Origin: a virus
Length of the DNA stretch: 43,034 nt
Virus record (IMG/VR): IMGVR_UViG_3300003885_000010
Location: 1 to 43,034 of that record
Strand: one strand, 5' to 3'
Every line of letters starts with the position of its first letter. Positions within the stretch are counted from its first letter, which is position 1. The position numbers and the translations under genes were made by a program. The notes below the pieces were generated by a model that did no database searches, was not told the DNA's origin, and saw only the letters and a list, made by a program, of their open reading frames with translations. Shown here piece after piece: positions 9,064-16,665 of this stretch.

Positions 9064-9401
9064 TAGAAAGACACCTGTGATGCAAGAAGATCATCTGTCT
9101 CACCATCGTTTATCTGGTATGTAGCAACGTAGTTAGCTGAACTAACCCCTGACTCTACCTTGTTTAAGCTATTTACAAGAGAGCTAAGATCTACGAGTTT
9201 CTCTAAGGTTGCTGGTGATAGAGATAAACCTCCCCAATTTGATTTAAACCTGTGAACAGGGTTATGTGCGATGGTTAGATCGCCATCCCCCCAAGTAGGT
9301 GCCTTAACTATTAAGTTGTCTACGTGATAAGACCCTTCTTCTAGCTGCTTCATAATGTCTTTAGCTTCTTGATTAATCTCTGGGCTCTTGGTTTCTGTCA
9401 T
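9063..9401 (-). CDS. Hypothetical protein in replication block, 112 aa
   Basis: Start has AAGAG 6 bases upstream. Soluble protein of mixed composition. The middle segment (VKAPTWGDGDLTIAHNPVHR) contains Trp, Asp and His residues but no motif I can name. It lies between DNA polymerase and the ssDNA-binding-like gene with a stop/start overlap downstream, so a replication-linked role is possible but unproven. Confidence 0.7.
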   Translation of the reverse strand: MTETKSPEINQEAKDIMKQLEEGSYHVDNLIVKAPTWGDGDLTIAHNPVHRFKSNWGGLSLSPATLEKLVDLSSLVNSLNKVESGVSSANYVATYQINDGETDDLLASQVSF

Positions 9402-9421
9402 AATTTTTCTCTTAGTTTTAG

Positions 9422-10846
9422 TTAATGTGTTTCCATCCAGTTGCTTCCGATCTCAGCTGCACCCTTTATGATACATCTAGAACCTAACATAGTTCCAGCC
9501 TCTTCCATACTATCCTCCAGTATCTTCCCTACTTCCTTAGCTTGGTCTTCAATCACTATCATTTGGAACTCATCATGCTGCATAGTAGCAAACCTAGCAT
9601 CTAATCCTCTGCTCTTGATATTGTTGTAGGCTATCACCATGGAGTACTTCATAAGTACAGCTTCAAAGTTTTGTAAGAGGTAGCACAGTAGTATGTGTTC
9701 AGAGACTGCATATATCTTACGGTTGTCTATCCCTAGTATGTATCCATGCTTGCGCCAGAAGGTACCTAAGGCTTTGACTAAGGGGTCTATCATGGGTAAG
9801 GCTGAAGCGTACTTCTTTCTTGCTATCAATGCCTCAGCCTCAGTACAGCCTATCTGCTGGGCTGTCTTAGGTATACCAGCACCAAAGATGTAACCGTAGT
9901 ATATGTTCTTAGACGCATCCCTTGTTACATCAGCTATCTCTGCGTTCTTTTCGTGCAGATCTACATTAGGATCGTTGACTGTCACCATGAAATCAAGATC
10001 ATTCATGTAGTGAGCTAAGGCTCTAACCTGACACTGGTCACAATCAGCTCCTACTACTACATACTTGTGTGGTGCATAAAAGACCTTACGCATGGGCTTA
10101 TAGAAAGCCTTCTTCTTAGGAGCAGGAACATTAGCTATCTTACTGTGGGTCATTCGTCCAGTAGCAGCGCCAAGGGTATTAACGACACTAGGTACAGTGC
10201 CATCTTCTCTACAGTTTCTGAGAAAACCTTGGATCTGGTTTCTCTTGTGCGTAAGTCTGCGTCTCTTGGCAATAAGGATACCCGCTTCCCCGAGTTCCTC
10301 AAGATCTGCAAGACTTTCTTCCGTGAGTTTAGGCGACGTTTTAGTCTTGTTACCGTAGAAGTCCTTGACCTCTTTGCCTTGTTTATCCTTTTTATAATTC
10401 CATTCCTTCGGCTTCCAACCATTAGCTAACAACCATTCATTGACTTGCTTAGAAGAACCCAGATTAATAGGCACGAATTCGATACGGTTAAAAGGGCCAG
10501 AGATAACTCCGTACGCCAGTTGGGGCGTAGTTGATCCAACACTCTCATCCTTAATCTCTGATAACCAGTCAGAGCACTGTTTGGTATAATCCCCATTAAG
10601 TTTGTACACCTTAGTTACTGTTGTTCCTTTCTGCACTGGCCTAGGTGGTATGTGAGGCAGTACCTCTACATCTACCTCATCTATTCTAACTTGCAGTGCC
10701 CCTACCTGGCTGTTACACTCTTCAATATCAAGAGGGAAACCATCTTCTTCCATCTTTAGGCAGATGTGTTGTACGTCTAGCTCTAACTTAAGCGAATCAA
10801 CAACGTCTAAGCCGTTCGTAATAATCGGATATATTTCCTGCTTCAA
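9422..10846 (-). CDS. DNA polymerase, family A polymerase domain (split gene), 474 aa
   Basis: Carries the family A palm and fingers motifs. Motif A is VGADCDQCQVRALAHYM, motif B is TRDASKNIYYGYIFGAG, and motif C is MQHDEFQMIV with the catalytic His-Asp-Glu. T7 gp5 joins this to an N-terminal exonuclease. Here that domain is encoded by the overlapping upstream frame (10797-11324). The start is TTG at 10846, with AAAGGAG about 9 bases upstream and an in-frame stop two codons before, so it can be translated on its own. Motif A is unusual: the Glu of the common SxxE pattern is Gln and the Ser is Asp. The two parts probably act together as the replicative polymerase. Confidence 0.92.
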   Translation of the reverse strand: MKQEIYPIITNGLDVVDSLKLELDVQHICLKMEEDGFPLDIEECNSQVGALQVRIDEVDVEVLPHIPPRPVQKGTTVTKVYKLNGDYTKQCSDWLSEIKDESVGSTTPQLAYGVISGPFNRIEFVPINLGSSKQVNEWLLANGWKPKEWNYKKDKQGKEVKDFYGNKTKTSPKLTEESLADLEELGEAGILIAKRRRLTHKRNQIQGFLRNCREDGTVPSVVNTLGAATGRMTHSKIANVPAPKKKAFYKPMRKVFYAPHKYVVVGADCDQCQVRALAHYMNDLDFMVTVNDPNVDLHEKNAEIADVTRDASKNIYYGYIFGAGIPKTAQQIGCTEAEALIARKKYASALPMIDPLVKALGTFWRKHGYILGIDNRKIYAVSEHILLCYLLQNFEAVLMKYSMVIAYNNIKSRGLDARFATMQHDEFQMIVIEDQAKEVGKILEDSMEEAGTMLGSRCIIKGAAEIGSNWMETH

Positions 10847-11324
10847 TCTCTAACTCCTTTAGGACTAAGAGGTTTAGCTTCACATCACCTATACACCTCT
10901 CGCCCATGTCTTCTGACCACTGTGTCCAATCATCATGCTCTAACTTAGCGAGCCCTAGACGGTAGCCCCATGCCTCTAGGCTGTGTGTTGCCTTACCTTT
11001 GTACCCTTCTGGCAGAGGTCTCTTAGGATTAAGCATACGGCTGAACACTAGTGTGTCTAGTATGATCTGATTAGGGTTAGGTTCCCAACCCAGTAGCTTC
11101 TTGAATAGAGGTAGGTCAAACTTAATTATGTTATGACCTACCAAGACATCAGGTAAGGTTAGATAATTCAGGGCATCCTTAGCCCAACTCTCCCTTAGCC
11201 CGTCCTTGTGCCAGTAAAGGGAAGGCTTGTCTGGGAACTTAGAATTGAGCATAGCTACACACCACACCTTATCAGCTACCTCAAGGAAGCCATTAGCCTC
11301 ACTGTCAAAGATAGTTACTAGCAA
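10797..11324 (-). CDS. DNA polymerase 3'-5' exonuclease domain (split gene), 175 aa
   Basis: Resembles the N-terminal proofreading domain of T7 gp5. ExoI is TIFDSEANGF (the DxE pair), ExoII is VLVGHNIIKFDLPLFKK (NxxxFD), and CIGDVKLNLLVLKEL is the ExoIII-like Asp segment. The frame ends 50 bases inside the polymerase frame. Joining the two would need a +1 shift. The overlap contains CTT AGA C, similar in form to known +1 shift sites, but a separate ribosome site for the polymerase is also present. It overlaps the upstream gene by 7 bases. Confidence 0.88.
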   Translation of the reverse strand: MLVTIFDSEANGFLEVADKVWCVAMLNSKFPDKPSLYWHKDGLRESWAKDALNYLTLPDVLVGHNIIKFDLPLFKKLLGWEPNPNQIILDTLVFSRMLNPKRPLPEGYKGKATHSLEAWGYRLGLAKLEHDDWTQWSEDMGERCIGDVKLNLLVLKELEIEAGNISDYYERLRRC

Positions 11325-11692
11325 TTGTGGAAGTCTATATACGCATCATCACACGCTGAAGAGACATCTATTGGGTAGTTGTGCCCCTCTAAGGTTAAGT
11401 ACTTTATCTCTAAAGACTCTCTACTCCACCCATCAGTCGAGTTACCAGAAGTATAGCTGCATTCTTTGCCGTTTGGTGTGGTGTAAATAATGTACTCAAG
11501 AATCCCTCGTTTCTTCATATCTAGTACACGCAACTGGCCCTCAGTGTACTTAGGCTTCTCTAGCCCCTTAGCCTTATCTTCTAGTATTTCAGCAGCAGCA
11601 CGAAGACTCTCTGCTGTAACCTTTTTGCTCTCTGCTAAGCCCTTGAACTTCAAGTCGTAGAAATCAAAATCAACCCCATAGTTGCAACTCAT
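11318..11692 (-). CDS. Hypothetical protein, 124 aa
   Basis: The ATG is preceded by GGAG 8 bases upstream, at the very end of the phosphoesterase gene. The N-terminal half is helical (SKKVTAESLRAAAEILEDKA); the C-terminal half is beta-rich and acidic. It overlaps the exonuclease frame by 7 bases. No family was recognised. Confidence 0.7.
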   Translation of the reverse strand: MSCNYGVDFDFYDLKFKGLAESKKVTAESLRAAAEILEDKAKGLEKPKYTEGQLRVLDMKKRGILEYIIYTTPNGKECSYTSGNSTDGWSRESLEIKYLTLEGHNYPIDVSSACDDAYIDFHNC

Positions 11693-11693
11693 A

Positions 11694-12326
11694 TTATATC
11701 TCCAATGAATGCGGTTTGTTTGTTGGTTCGTAAGCCTCAGTACAAATAGAGGTGTTGACGTAGGTTGTGTCCCCTACTACCTGCTGCCCATAGCTACCGT
11801 GTATGTGTCCGAAGATGTGGTACGTAGGCTTAACCTCTGCTACCCTAGCTCTTAGGTCTTTACAACCGAAGTTAACTCTAGGGTCATCAGGTGCTATGTT
11901 ACTATCTAAGATACCATAGCAAGGGCCGTGTGTTATAAGTACATCGGTATCATCAGGGATCAAGTCCCACTTCTCCTTAAGCTTCTCACCTCTAGGCAGA
12001 TTGAATGCCCAGTTACAAAACTCAGGCTGCCAAGGTGCGCCATGAAACTTAACACCTTCTATAGTTATAGAGCTGTCTTCTAGGTACGTGGCCTTAGTGA
12101 CAAGAGCTTCCATCACCTTCCTGTTCTTTTCAAAACCTATGTCGTGATTACCTGCTACGTAAATCTTGTGCTTGTGAGGTAGCTGAGACAACCAAGCATT
12201 GAATGCCTCTACTTGGAAGACAGTCCCTGTACCTGTGAAGTCACCAGCTATAACAAGTACATCACCATCAGGTACATCTAGGTCATCGTACTGTGTATGT
12301 ATATCTGATAGCGTTATGATCTTCAT
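11694..12326 (-). CDS. Calcineurin-like metallophosphoesterase, 210 aa
   Basis: Shows the full two-metal phosphoesterase signature in order: SDIH near residue 8, AGDFTG near 28, GNHDIGFE near 60, THGPCYG near 130 and GHIHGSYG near 175. These residues bind two metal ions and hydrolyse phosphomono- or diesters; the substrate cannot be told from sequence. RBS is GAGGAGAG, 8 bases before the ATG. A second, unrelated enzyme of this fold is encoded on the other side of the primase-helicase gene. Roles in nucleotide turnover or in removing a signalling nucleotide are both possible. Confidence 0.88.
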   Translation of the reverse strand: MKIITLSDIHTQYDDLDVPDGDVLVIAGDFTGTGTVFQVEAFNAWLSQLPHKHKIYVAGNHDIGFEKNRKVMEALVTKATYLEDSSITIEGVKFHGAPWQPEFCNWAFNLPRGEKLKEKWDLIPDDTDVLITHGPCYGILDSNIAPDDPRVNFGCKDLRARVAEVKPTYHIFGHIHGSYGQQVVGDTTYVNTSICTEAYEPTNKPHSLEI

Positions 12327-12344
12327 GTTAAACTCTCCTCATTA

Positions 12345-12368
12345 TCTCTTTCTCTTTCTCTTTCTCTG
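12345..12368. repeat. Hexamer microsatellite (TCTCTT)x3.8
   Basis: Nearly four head-to-tail copies of TCTCTT in the 49-base gap between the primase-helicase stop and the phosphoesterase start. On the transcribed leftward mRNA this is a purine tract, GAGAAA repeats, just upstream of the phosphoesterase ribosome site. It may be a spare ribosome-binding or ribosomal-protein-binding tract, or simple slippage. Confidence 0.8.
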
Positions 12369-12375
12369 TCAGTCA

Positions 12376-14022
12376 TTAAAATCTCTCCATCAATCTAGTA
12401 GTTAAGGGATCATGGTAAAGAAAGAAACTTCCTACCTGCCCATACTCTCTGTCCTTAAGGAGAACCATCTTCCTTACATTCCTTTCATGCTCTGGTAGGT
12501 CAGGGTCTTTACTGCCTTCTAACCCCCAGATATGTGTAGACCACTTCATCATAGCCCTACTGCCTGTCATCTGTGACTCAAGTATCTTACCTCCTCTCTC
12601 ATGCATCTTACCTGTCTTAGGGGGATTAAGATGTGCGAAGTACCAGAAGGTGAAGTCTAGCTCCTGTGTCATAGCTGACATATCGGAGAAGATAGTGTTC
12701 AACATGTCATTAGCTTCTGAGGATGAGAGGTGCGCAACAATGGCTGTTATAGGGTCAAGGTACACTGTCTTACTCTTGTTAATGATAACACTGTGCCTTA
12801 TGTACTTCTTAATCTCTTCCCAGTCTCTACTACCCTTGTGCTTGTATAAGCTCACAAGTCCCTGTAGTGGCCCCAGTGCTGTCTTTATAATAGCAGGGGT
12901 GACGGCATCGCTTGGCCTGTGGAAGGGCTTACCGGCAACGAGAGAGGCCATCAGCCTGCCTGTGTTAGGGACACCTGACTCTAGGTCAAAAATAGTGGAG
13001 TGAGACTTATGTTCTATTGCATTATGTACAGCTAGATTATACTTGACAGATGTCTTACCCATACCTACACCAGCTGCCACTCCTATAATCTGTTGAGACT
13101 TTTCTCCATGTGTAAGCTTAGTCATGGACTTCCAAGGGTATGTCCTACCTGGTACAGGTACTGTACAGATTTCATCAGCCAGATCCCATATGTCTTCCAT
13201 ACCGTCTAACTTAAATTCAGCAGCAGAGAACTGGCACAGCTTAGACAGCTCAGTCCCTTTACCACTCTGTAGCATTTCATTAGCGTCCTTAACAGGCAGG
13301 GTCACTGTTCTAAGGTTAGGGTACAACCCAGCTACTTTGTCTACTGCTTCTCGCCCTGCCTTATCTGAATCAAAGACAAGGATGATCTCCCCTGCCCTGT
13401 CTATACCATCACACTTGCTTAGAGCAGCAACAGCACAACCAGTGCCATGAGGGAGAGCAACCACATTAGGTTCGGCGGATATACCACCACGACCCCAAGC
13501 ATCCTTGATAGCTTGGTACACAGACATAGCGTCAATGGCTGACTCACAGATGTACACCTTCTTGTACTTGCCCTTGGGCAGTAGGTGTGCCCCAAAGAGG
13601 TCAGCGTCTTTTACTCTGCCTTGGTTCCAGAATCTTTTTTCTTCGGCAAGTCTGACTTTATACCCTGTAAGAGAACCTTTGACGGTGTGATAAGGCATAA
13701 GGTAGCTGCCAATAGTATCACGATCGGTAGGACTACAACCAACCCTACAACCATACCTGACAAGAGTACCCTTTTTGAGCTTTCGCTTAGGCCAGCTCTT
13801 AATTTCACAAGAGGTAAATTCATTTAACACTTCCTTAAGTTCTTTATCTGTTATTGGTTTGCGTTCTACGGGCTTAATGTCTTTATCTTTCCAGTTATCC
13901 TTATGCCCACACCTGTTGCAGTAAGCACCACCATCCTCAAACAAGATTAGGTGGTTGCTTGTTGTGTCATTTCCTTTCTCTGCACATGATGGGCACTGTG
14001 TATCTCCTATGATGTCACTCAC
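12376..14022 (-). CDS. Primase-helicase, T7 gp4-like, 548 aa
   Basis: Domain order is as in T7 gp4. A four-Cys zinc ribbon lies at residues 10-38 (CPSC ... CNRCGH). A TOPRIM primase core follows with YICESAIDAMSV and ILVFDSDKAGREAV. The RecA-type helicase domain has Walker A GVGMGKTS near residue 325. Length is close to T7 gp4 (566). It primes lagging-strand synthesis and unwinds the fork with the split polymerase. GTG start overlaps the upstream stop (GAGTGAGTG), with AAGGGAG upstream. Flanked on both sides by metallophosphoesterase genes. Confidence 0.93.
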   Translation of the reverse strand: MSDIIGDTQCPSCAEKGNDTTSNHLILFEDGGAYCNRCGHKDNWKDKDIKPVERKPITDKELKEVLNEFTSCEIKSWPKRKLKKGTLVRYGCRVGCSPTDRDTIGSYLMPYHTVKGSLTGYKVRLAEEKRFWNQGRVKDADLFGAHLLPKGKYKKVYICESAIDAMSVYQAIKDAWGRGGISAEPNVVALPHGTGCAVAALSKCDGIDRAGEIILVFDSDKAGREAVDKVAGLYPNLRTVTLPVKDANEMLQSGKGTELSKLCQFSAAEFKLDGMEDIWDLADEICTVPVPGRTYPWKSMTKLTHGEKSQQIIGVAAGVGMGKTSVKYNLAVHNAIEHKSHSTIFDLESGVPNTGRLMASLVAGKPFHRPSDAVTPAIIKTALGPLQGLVSLYKHKGSRDWEEIKKYIRHSVIINKSKTVYLDPITAIVAHLSSSEANDMLNTIFSDMSAMTQELDFTFWYFAHLNPPKTGKMHERGGKILESQMTGSRAMMKWSTHIWGLEGSKDPDLPEHERNVRKMVLLKDREYGQVGSFFLYHDPLTTRLMERF

Positions 14023-14537
14023 TCACACACTCCCTTAAATTCACCAGCTTTTATAAGCTGAAAGTTAACAGGTCTACTCTGGCAGTTCTCAACACAAACA
14101 TTTATGTACCTACTATCAACCTCGTCATCCTTAAGCTTGACTGTGTTTTGATGTACATGCCCATGTATATTCTTCCTGCCCCTCAACTCGTCAGGGTGAA
14201 TAGGTGAGTGAGTTAGCCAGTATCCTTTGTACCTAACCATACCTAGAACATCTTCAAAGTACTTAGCGTACACATCTAGCTGTAAGCAATCGTGATTACC
14301 TCTGACTAGGATCTTCCTAGCAGGTATCTTATCGAGCATCTCCATCTTCTCTATCTCGAAGCAGACATCACCTAGTATATACAGGATATCTCTCTTACTA
14401 GAGCACACAGTAGCTATGCTATGTATCAACATAGCATCATGTTGTTCAGTAGTATCACCTAGCCTCAGGTCTCCACTGAAACCAAGGATGTTCTTGTGTC
14501 CTATATGAAGATCTGATATGAAGTATACATTACTCAT
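14019..14537 (-). CDS. Metallophosphoesterase, small form, 172 aa
   Basis: Signature motifs are FISDLHIGHKN, LGDVCFE, LVRGNHD, HSPIH and IHGHVH, all in the expected order. This is the compact phage/YfcE-like size class and not a duplicate of the 210-residue enzyme. The ATG at 14537 is chosen because GAGGAAG lies upstream; the longer frame starts inside the preceding gene. It overlaps the neighbours on both sides by a few bases, so it is co-expressed with the primase-helicase. The substrate is unknown. Confidence 0.87.
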   Translation of the reverse strand: MSNVYFISDLHIGHKNILGFSGDLRLGDTTEQHDAMLIHSIATVCSSKRDILYILGDVCFEIEKMEMLDKIPARKILVRGNHDCLQLDVYAKYFEDVLGMVRYKGYWLTHSPIHPDELRGRKNIHGHVHQNTVKLKDDEVDSRYINVCVENCQSRPVNFQLIKAGEFKGVCE

Positions 14538-14877
14538 CTCCATCTTCCTCGACAAAAGAGTCTGCGTATACCTCTGTATAAGCTCTTCTAAAGTCTGTCA
14601 ACTCCTTTATAAAAGTGTCTAGCTTGTCCAGCCTCTCAGTAACTTCTTCTTCTGTAGCAGCAAAGAAGCTTATATTTATAGTCGAGTTACAGTCTGTAAC
14701 TCTCAAGTTTGCCCGAACCTTCCCTTTGGCCTTTTTAAGGGACATCTCCATCTTCTCTGTAGCGCTCATCTCCCACCAATTCTCGGGTCTGTCTAGTCCT
14801 GTCTTAACATACCAACAAGCAGAACCAAACTCGTTCTCTTTCTCACCTAGGAATGCCTTACTAGATCTCTTCATCAT
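14530..14877 (-). CDS. Hypothetical protein, 115 aa
   Basis: GAGGGG lies just before tandem ATGs. The protein has a beta-type core (KVRANLRVTDCNSTINISFF) and a long C-terminal helix (EEEVTERLDKLDTFIKEL). The codons for RVTDCNS hold a perfect copy of the phage-wide palindrome. No family was recognised. First gene of the replication block, lying about 195 bases beyond the sigma gene and separated from it by a terminator. Confidence 0.7.
   Translation of the reverse strand: MMKRSSKAFLGEKENEFGSACWYVKTGLDRPENWWEMSATEKMEMSLKKAKGKVRANLRVTDCNSTINISFFAATEEEVTERLDKLDTFIKELTDFRRAYTEVYADSFVEEDGDE
14686..14700. promoter_or_regulatory. Palindrome site 1, GTTACAGTCTGTAAC
   Basis: Perfect 15-bp dyad, extendable to a 19-bp palindrome (GAGTTACAGTCTGTAACTC). 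It lies inside the coding sequence of the 115-residue protein, about 150 bases upstream of the small phosphoesterase start. Same element as sites 2-9; putative operator. Confidence 0.75.
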
Positions 14878-14962
14878 CTTTGCCCCTCATCCGTACGTAA
14901 CCTATCACCTGTCTATTAGTATACACATAGCCATGAGCTAAGTTGCAAAAAACTACAGACAA

Positions 14963-14998
14963 TAAAAAACCCAGACAGCATTACCTGTTTCTGGGTCA
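14963..14998 (-). terminator. Intrinsic terminator after the sigma factor gene
   Basis: On the - strand, ACCCAGA and TCTGGGT (14969-14975 and 14990-14996) pair, with an inner CAG/CTG, followed by six T. It lies about 75 bases past the sigma gene stop. It should separate the sigma transcript from the replication genes, at least in part. Confidence 0.85.
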
Positions 14999-15073
14999 TA
15001 ATCTTGTCACCTTTGCCCGATGGAACAGGGGCTCGTACCTTACATCAAGAACTCTTCTCAGGTGTTTCTTTTC

Positions 15074-15565
15074 TTATTGTAGCTCTTTGGCTATAAAATC
15101 TCTAGCTCTTTTTAGTCTGGACTTTACACAGCCCTCTGTTATACCAAGATGAGTAGCTATGTTCTTATACGTCATACCTTCTACTTCCCTTAGTGTGTAC
15201 ACATTCATGTACTTACTATCAAGCTTGTTGATTGATCCAACAAGTACAGCCTCAACTTCAGCTGCAATAAGAATATCCTTTGGGTCTGCTAGTAGCTCAG
15301 TATGTTCGTTGTCGTACACCTCACTTCTGTAAGATATAAAATTCTTCTGTGCTTTGTAGAAGTTCTTCAGCACGTTAAAGGTTATCTGATATAACCATGT
15401 AGACAAGGAATACTTGTTATCATAGTAAGCCGAGAAACGGTGTACTTTTATAAAGACTTCTTGTACTAGATCCTCAGCACTGTCTCTATCTTTAACCCTC
15501 CCCCTAATCATCGTTAGGAGTTTTGGTTGGTAGGTCTTATAGGTCTTGTCAAAATCAATAGACAT
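15074..15565 (-). CDS. ECF-type sigma-70 family factor, 163 aa
   Basis: Has the two domains of an extracytoplasmic-function (group 4) sigma factor and nothing else. Sigma-2 spans about residues 5-75, with the core-binding pattern AEDLVQEVFIKVHRF and the promoter-melting pattern LSTWLYQITFNVLKNF. Sigma-4 spans about 110-160, with TLREVEGMTYKNIATHLGIT and the recognition helix EGCVKSRLKRARDF. It would direct host core RNA polymerase to phage promoters. The ATG at 15565 is preferred over 15574 because AGGGGA lies 9 bases before it and the predicted leader is very short. No anti-sigma gene follows; a terminator does. No phage RNA polymerase gene exists in this closed genome. Confidence 0.92.
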   Translation of the reverse strand: MSIDFDKTYKTYQPKLLTMIRGRVKDRDSAEDLVQEVFIKVHRFSAYYDNKYSLSTWLYQITFNVLKNFYKAQKNFISYRSEVYDNEHTELLADPKDILIAAEVEAVLVGSINKLDSKYMNVYTLREVEGMTYKNIATHLGITEGCVKSRLKRARDFIAKELQ

Positions 15566-15584
15566 TATCAACATCCCCTATATG

Positions 15585-15620
15585 AGTATACAGAAAAAGC
15601 CCAATAAGTTTCAAAAATAA
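15585..15620 (-). promoter_or_regulatory. Promoter A, upstream of the sigma gene (candidate ECF promoter)
   Basis: On the - strand, TTATTTTTGAAACTT is followed by TGTATACT. The distance from TGAAAC to GTATAC is 16 bases. The same two boxes occur before the late arm (26073-26109), with 17 bases between. TGAAAC is the form of -35 box used by several ECF factors. It also reads as TTGAAA-18-TATACT for the housekeeping sigma, so both are possible. Transcription would start about 12 bases before the ATG at 15565. Confidence 0.65.
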
Positions 15621-15639
15621 ATTAAGAAACTACTGGGCT
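15594..15639 (-). terminator. Intrinsic terminator upstream of the sigma gene
   Basis: On the - strand a long stem, AGCCCAGTAGTTTC paired with GAAACTTATTGGGCT, encloses a 13-base AT loop and is followed by TTTTT. It ends transcripts from the small early genes upstream. The -35 box of promoter A is built from its loop and second arm, so termination and sigma gene initiation share the same bases. Confidence 0.85.
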
Positions 15640-15661
15640 AAGGCAGGACTCTTGTCATAGC

Positions 15662-15717
15662 TAGTAGAGTCTGACGAGATACCTGCATAATACCAAGTAC
15701 CTCATGCGACTCTACTA
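15662..15717. other. Nested hairpin
   Basis: TAGTAGAGTC (15662-15671) pairs perfectly with GACTCTACTA (15708-15717). Inside, GAG.TAC pairs with GTA.CTC around a 14-base loop. It lies between the 52-residue gene and the terminator before the sigma gene, in a stretch with no gene. It could be an mRNA 3'-end processing or protein-binding element. Confidence 0.55.
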
Positions 15718-15741
15718 CTCGCCAGATCACCTAAGCCGCTA

Positions 15742-15900
15742 CTAAAGTAGTGCGAATACTTCAGCGATCTCTGTTAACTCTGGCTTTATAACTACGCTGT
15801 ACAGCAGTGCTGCTTGATTAAGCATCAAGCGTACCGTATGAAATAACTCATTACTAAACGGTACTGTTACTGGGTGTAAGCTTAAGAATCCAATATTCAT
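15742..15900 (-). CDS. Hypothetical small protein, 52 aa
   Basis: The ATG lies 3 bases past the stop of the 94-residue membrane protein gene, so it is probably translationally coupled; its own ribosome site is weak (GAGTAACCTATG). Sequence begins MNIGFLSLHPVTVPFSNELF and contains a moderately hydrophobic helix (LMLNQAALLYSVVI). Two hairpins (GCTTGAT/ATCAAGC and GTACCGT/ACGGTAC) lie within its coding DNA. No family was recognised. Confidence 0.6.
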   Translation of the reverse strand: MNIGFLSLHPVTVPFSNELFHTVRLMLNQAALLYSVVIKPELTEIAEVFALL

Positions 15901-15903
15901 AGG

Positions 15904-16188
15904 TTACTCTGTCTTCGTGAAGAAGAGTGTTAAAAGCATGATACTGAGTACAGTACCTAAAGCCCACGATGCGTTAATAAGATATGCACCTTCAAGCTCC
16001 GAGTAGATACCATAAGCATTTACTGCTGTTAAGACTGTCATACCCGTATAGAGGATACGACGTTTAAAGATGCCAAGGGGTGTGGGACTGTATAGAACGA
16101 CAGCCCCGCCTTTGCCTTTGCTTCCTTTTGTTTTGACACCAATGTGTGTAACTTCGGCATTCTTTTCTAGTGTTTTTTGAGTGCTCAT
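15904..16188 (-). CDS. Small membrane protein, two spans, 94 aa
   Basis: Strong ribosome site AAGGAGG, 7 bases before ATG. The N-terminal 40 residues are Lys/Gly rich and hydrophilic (KTKGSKGKGGAVV). Two hydrophobic segments follow, about residues 45-62 (LYTGMTVLTAVNAYGIY) and 70-88 (INASWALGTVLSIMLLTLFF). It probably sits in the inner membrane. No family was recognised. It is placed just upstream of the sigma gene, but a terminator separates the two. Confidence 0.7.
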   Translation of the reverse strand: MSTQKTLEKNAEVTHIGVKTKGSKGKGGAVVLYSPTPLGIFKRRILYTGMTVLTAVNAYGIYSELEGAYLINASWALGTVLSIMLLTLFFTKTE

Positions 16189-16316
16189 AAGCGCCTCCTT
16201 ATCTGTTAAGATTAGTTGATCGGTTAGGTGCAGCTCAGGTGTTTCACGAATTAGAGTCCTTGTTGAGAGGGTACTCTCATCCCCACTCAGGTACTACAGA
16301 CAATTACAGTGCGATA

Positions 16317-16565
16317 TTAGTGTACTGTAGAGGAAATATCAACCCCCTTTAAACCACTACGATACCTAGGCATTACGTACTCGACATCATAACGTTCAGC
16401 GATGCCCCGTAATCCTTCGTAGTACTCATCATCAAAGATGCCTTTACGTACAGTTACCTCATGCTTGAGCCGTAACATATCAAAGTCAATCAACATGCAC
16501 ATATGCACAGGACTAAAAGAGGCTTGAGAATCAAACAGAATTTGCGAAGTTAATTCGTTATTCAT
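16317..16565 (-). CDS. Hypothetical protein, 82 aa
   Basis: The ATG at 16565 (MNNELTSQIL) has TTAGGAG 7 bases upstream; the longer frame lacks a ribosome site. Soluble, with a mixed alpha/beta look (DDEYYEGLRGIAERYDVEY). The gap to the next gene (16189-16316) shows only a short GAGAG/CTCTC hairpin. No family was recognised. Confidence 0.65.
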   Translation of the reverse strand: MNNELTSQILFDSQASFSPVHMCMLIDFDMLRLKHEVTVRKGIFDDEYYEGLRGIAERYDVEYVMPRYRSGLKGVDISSTVH

Positions 16566-16665
16566 TTTATTTCTCCTAACATTTGAAAAGAAAAGTACAG
16601 CTAGACTGTCCCAATCACGACCGATGCTACACGCCAACAGTTGATGGCATCACAGGTAGACGGCC

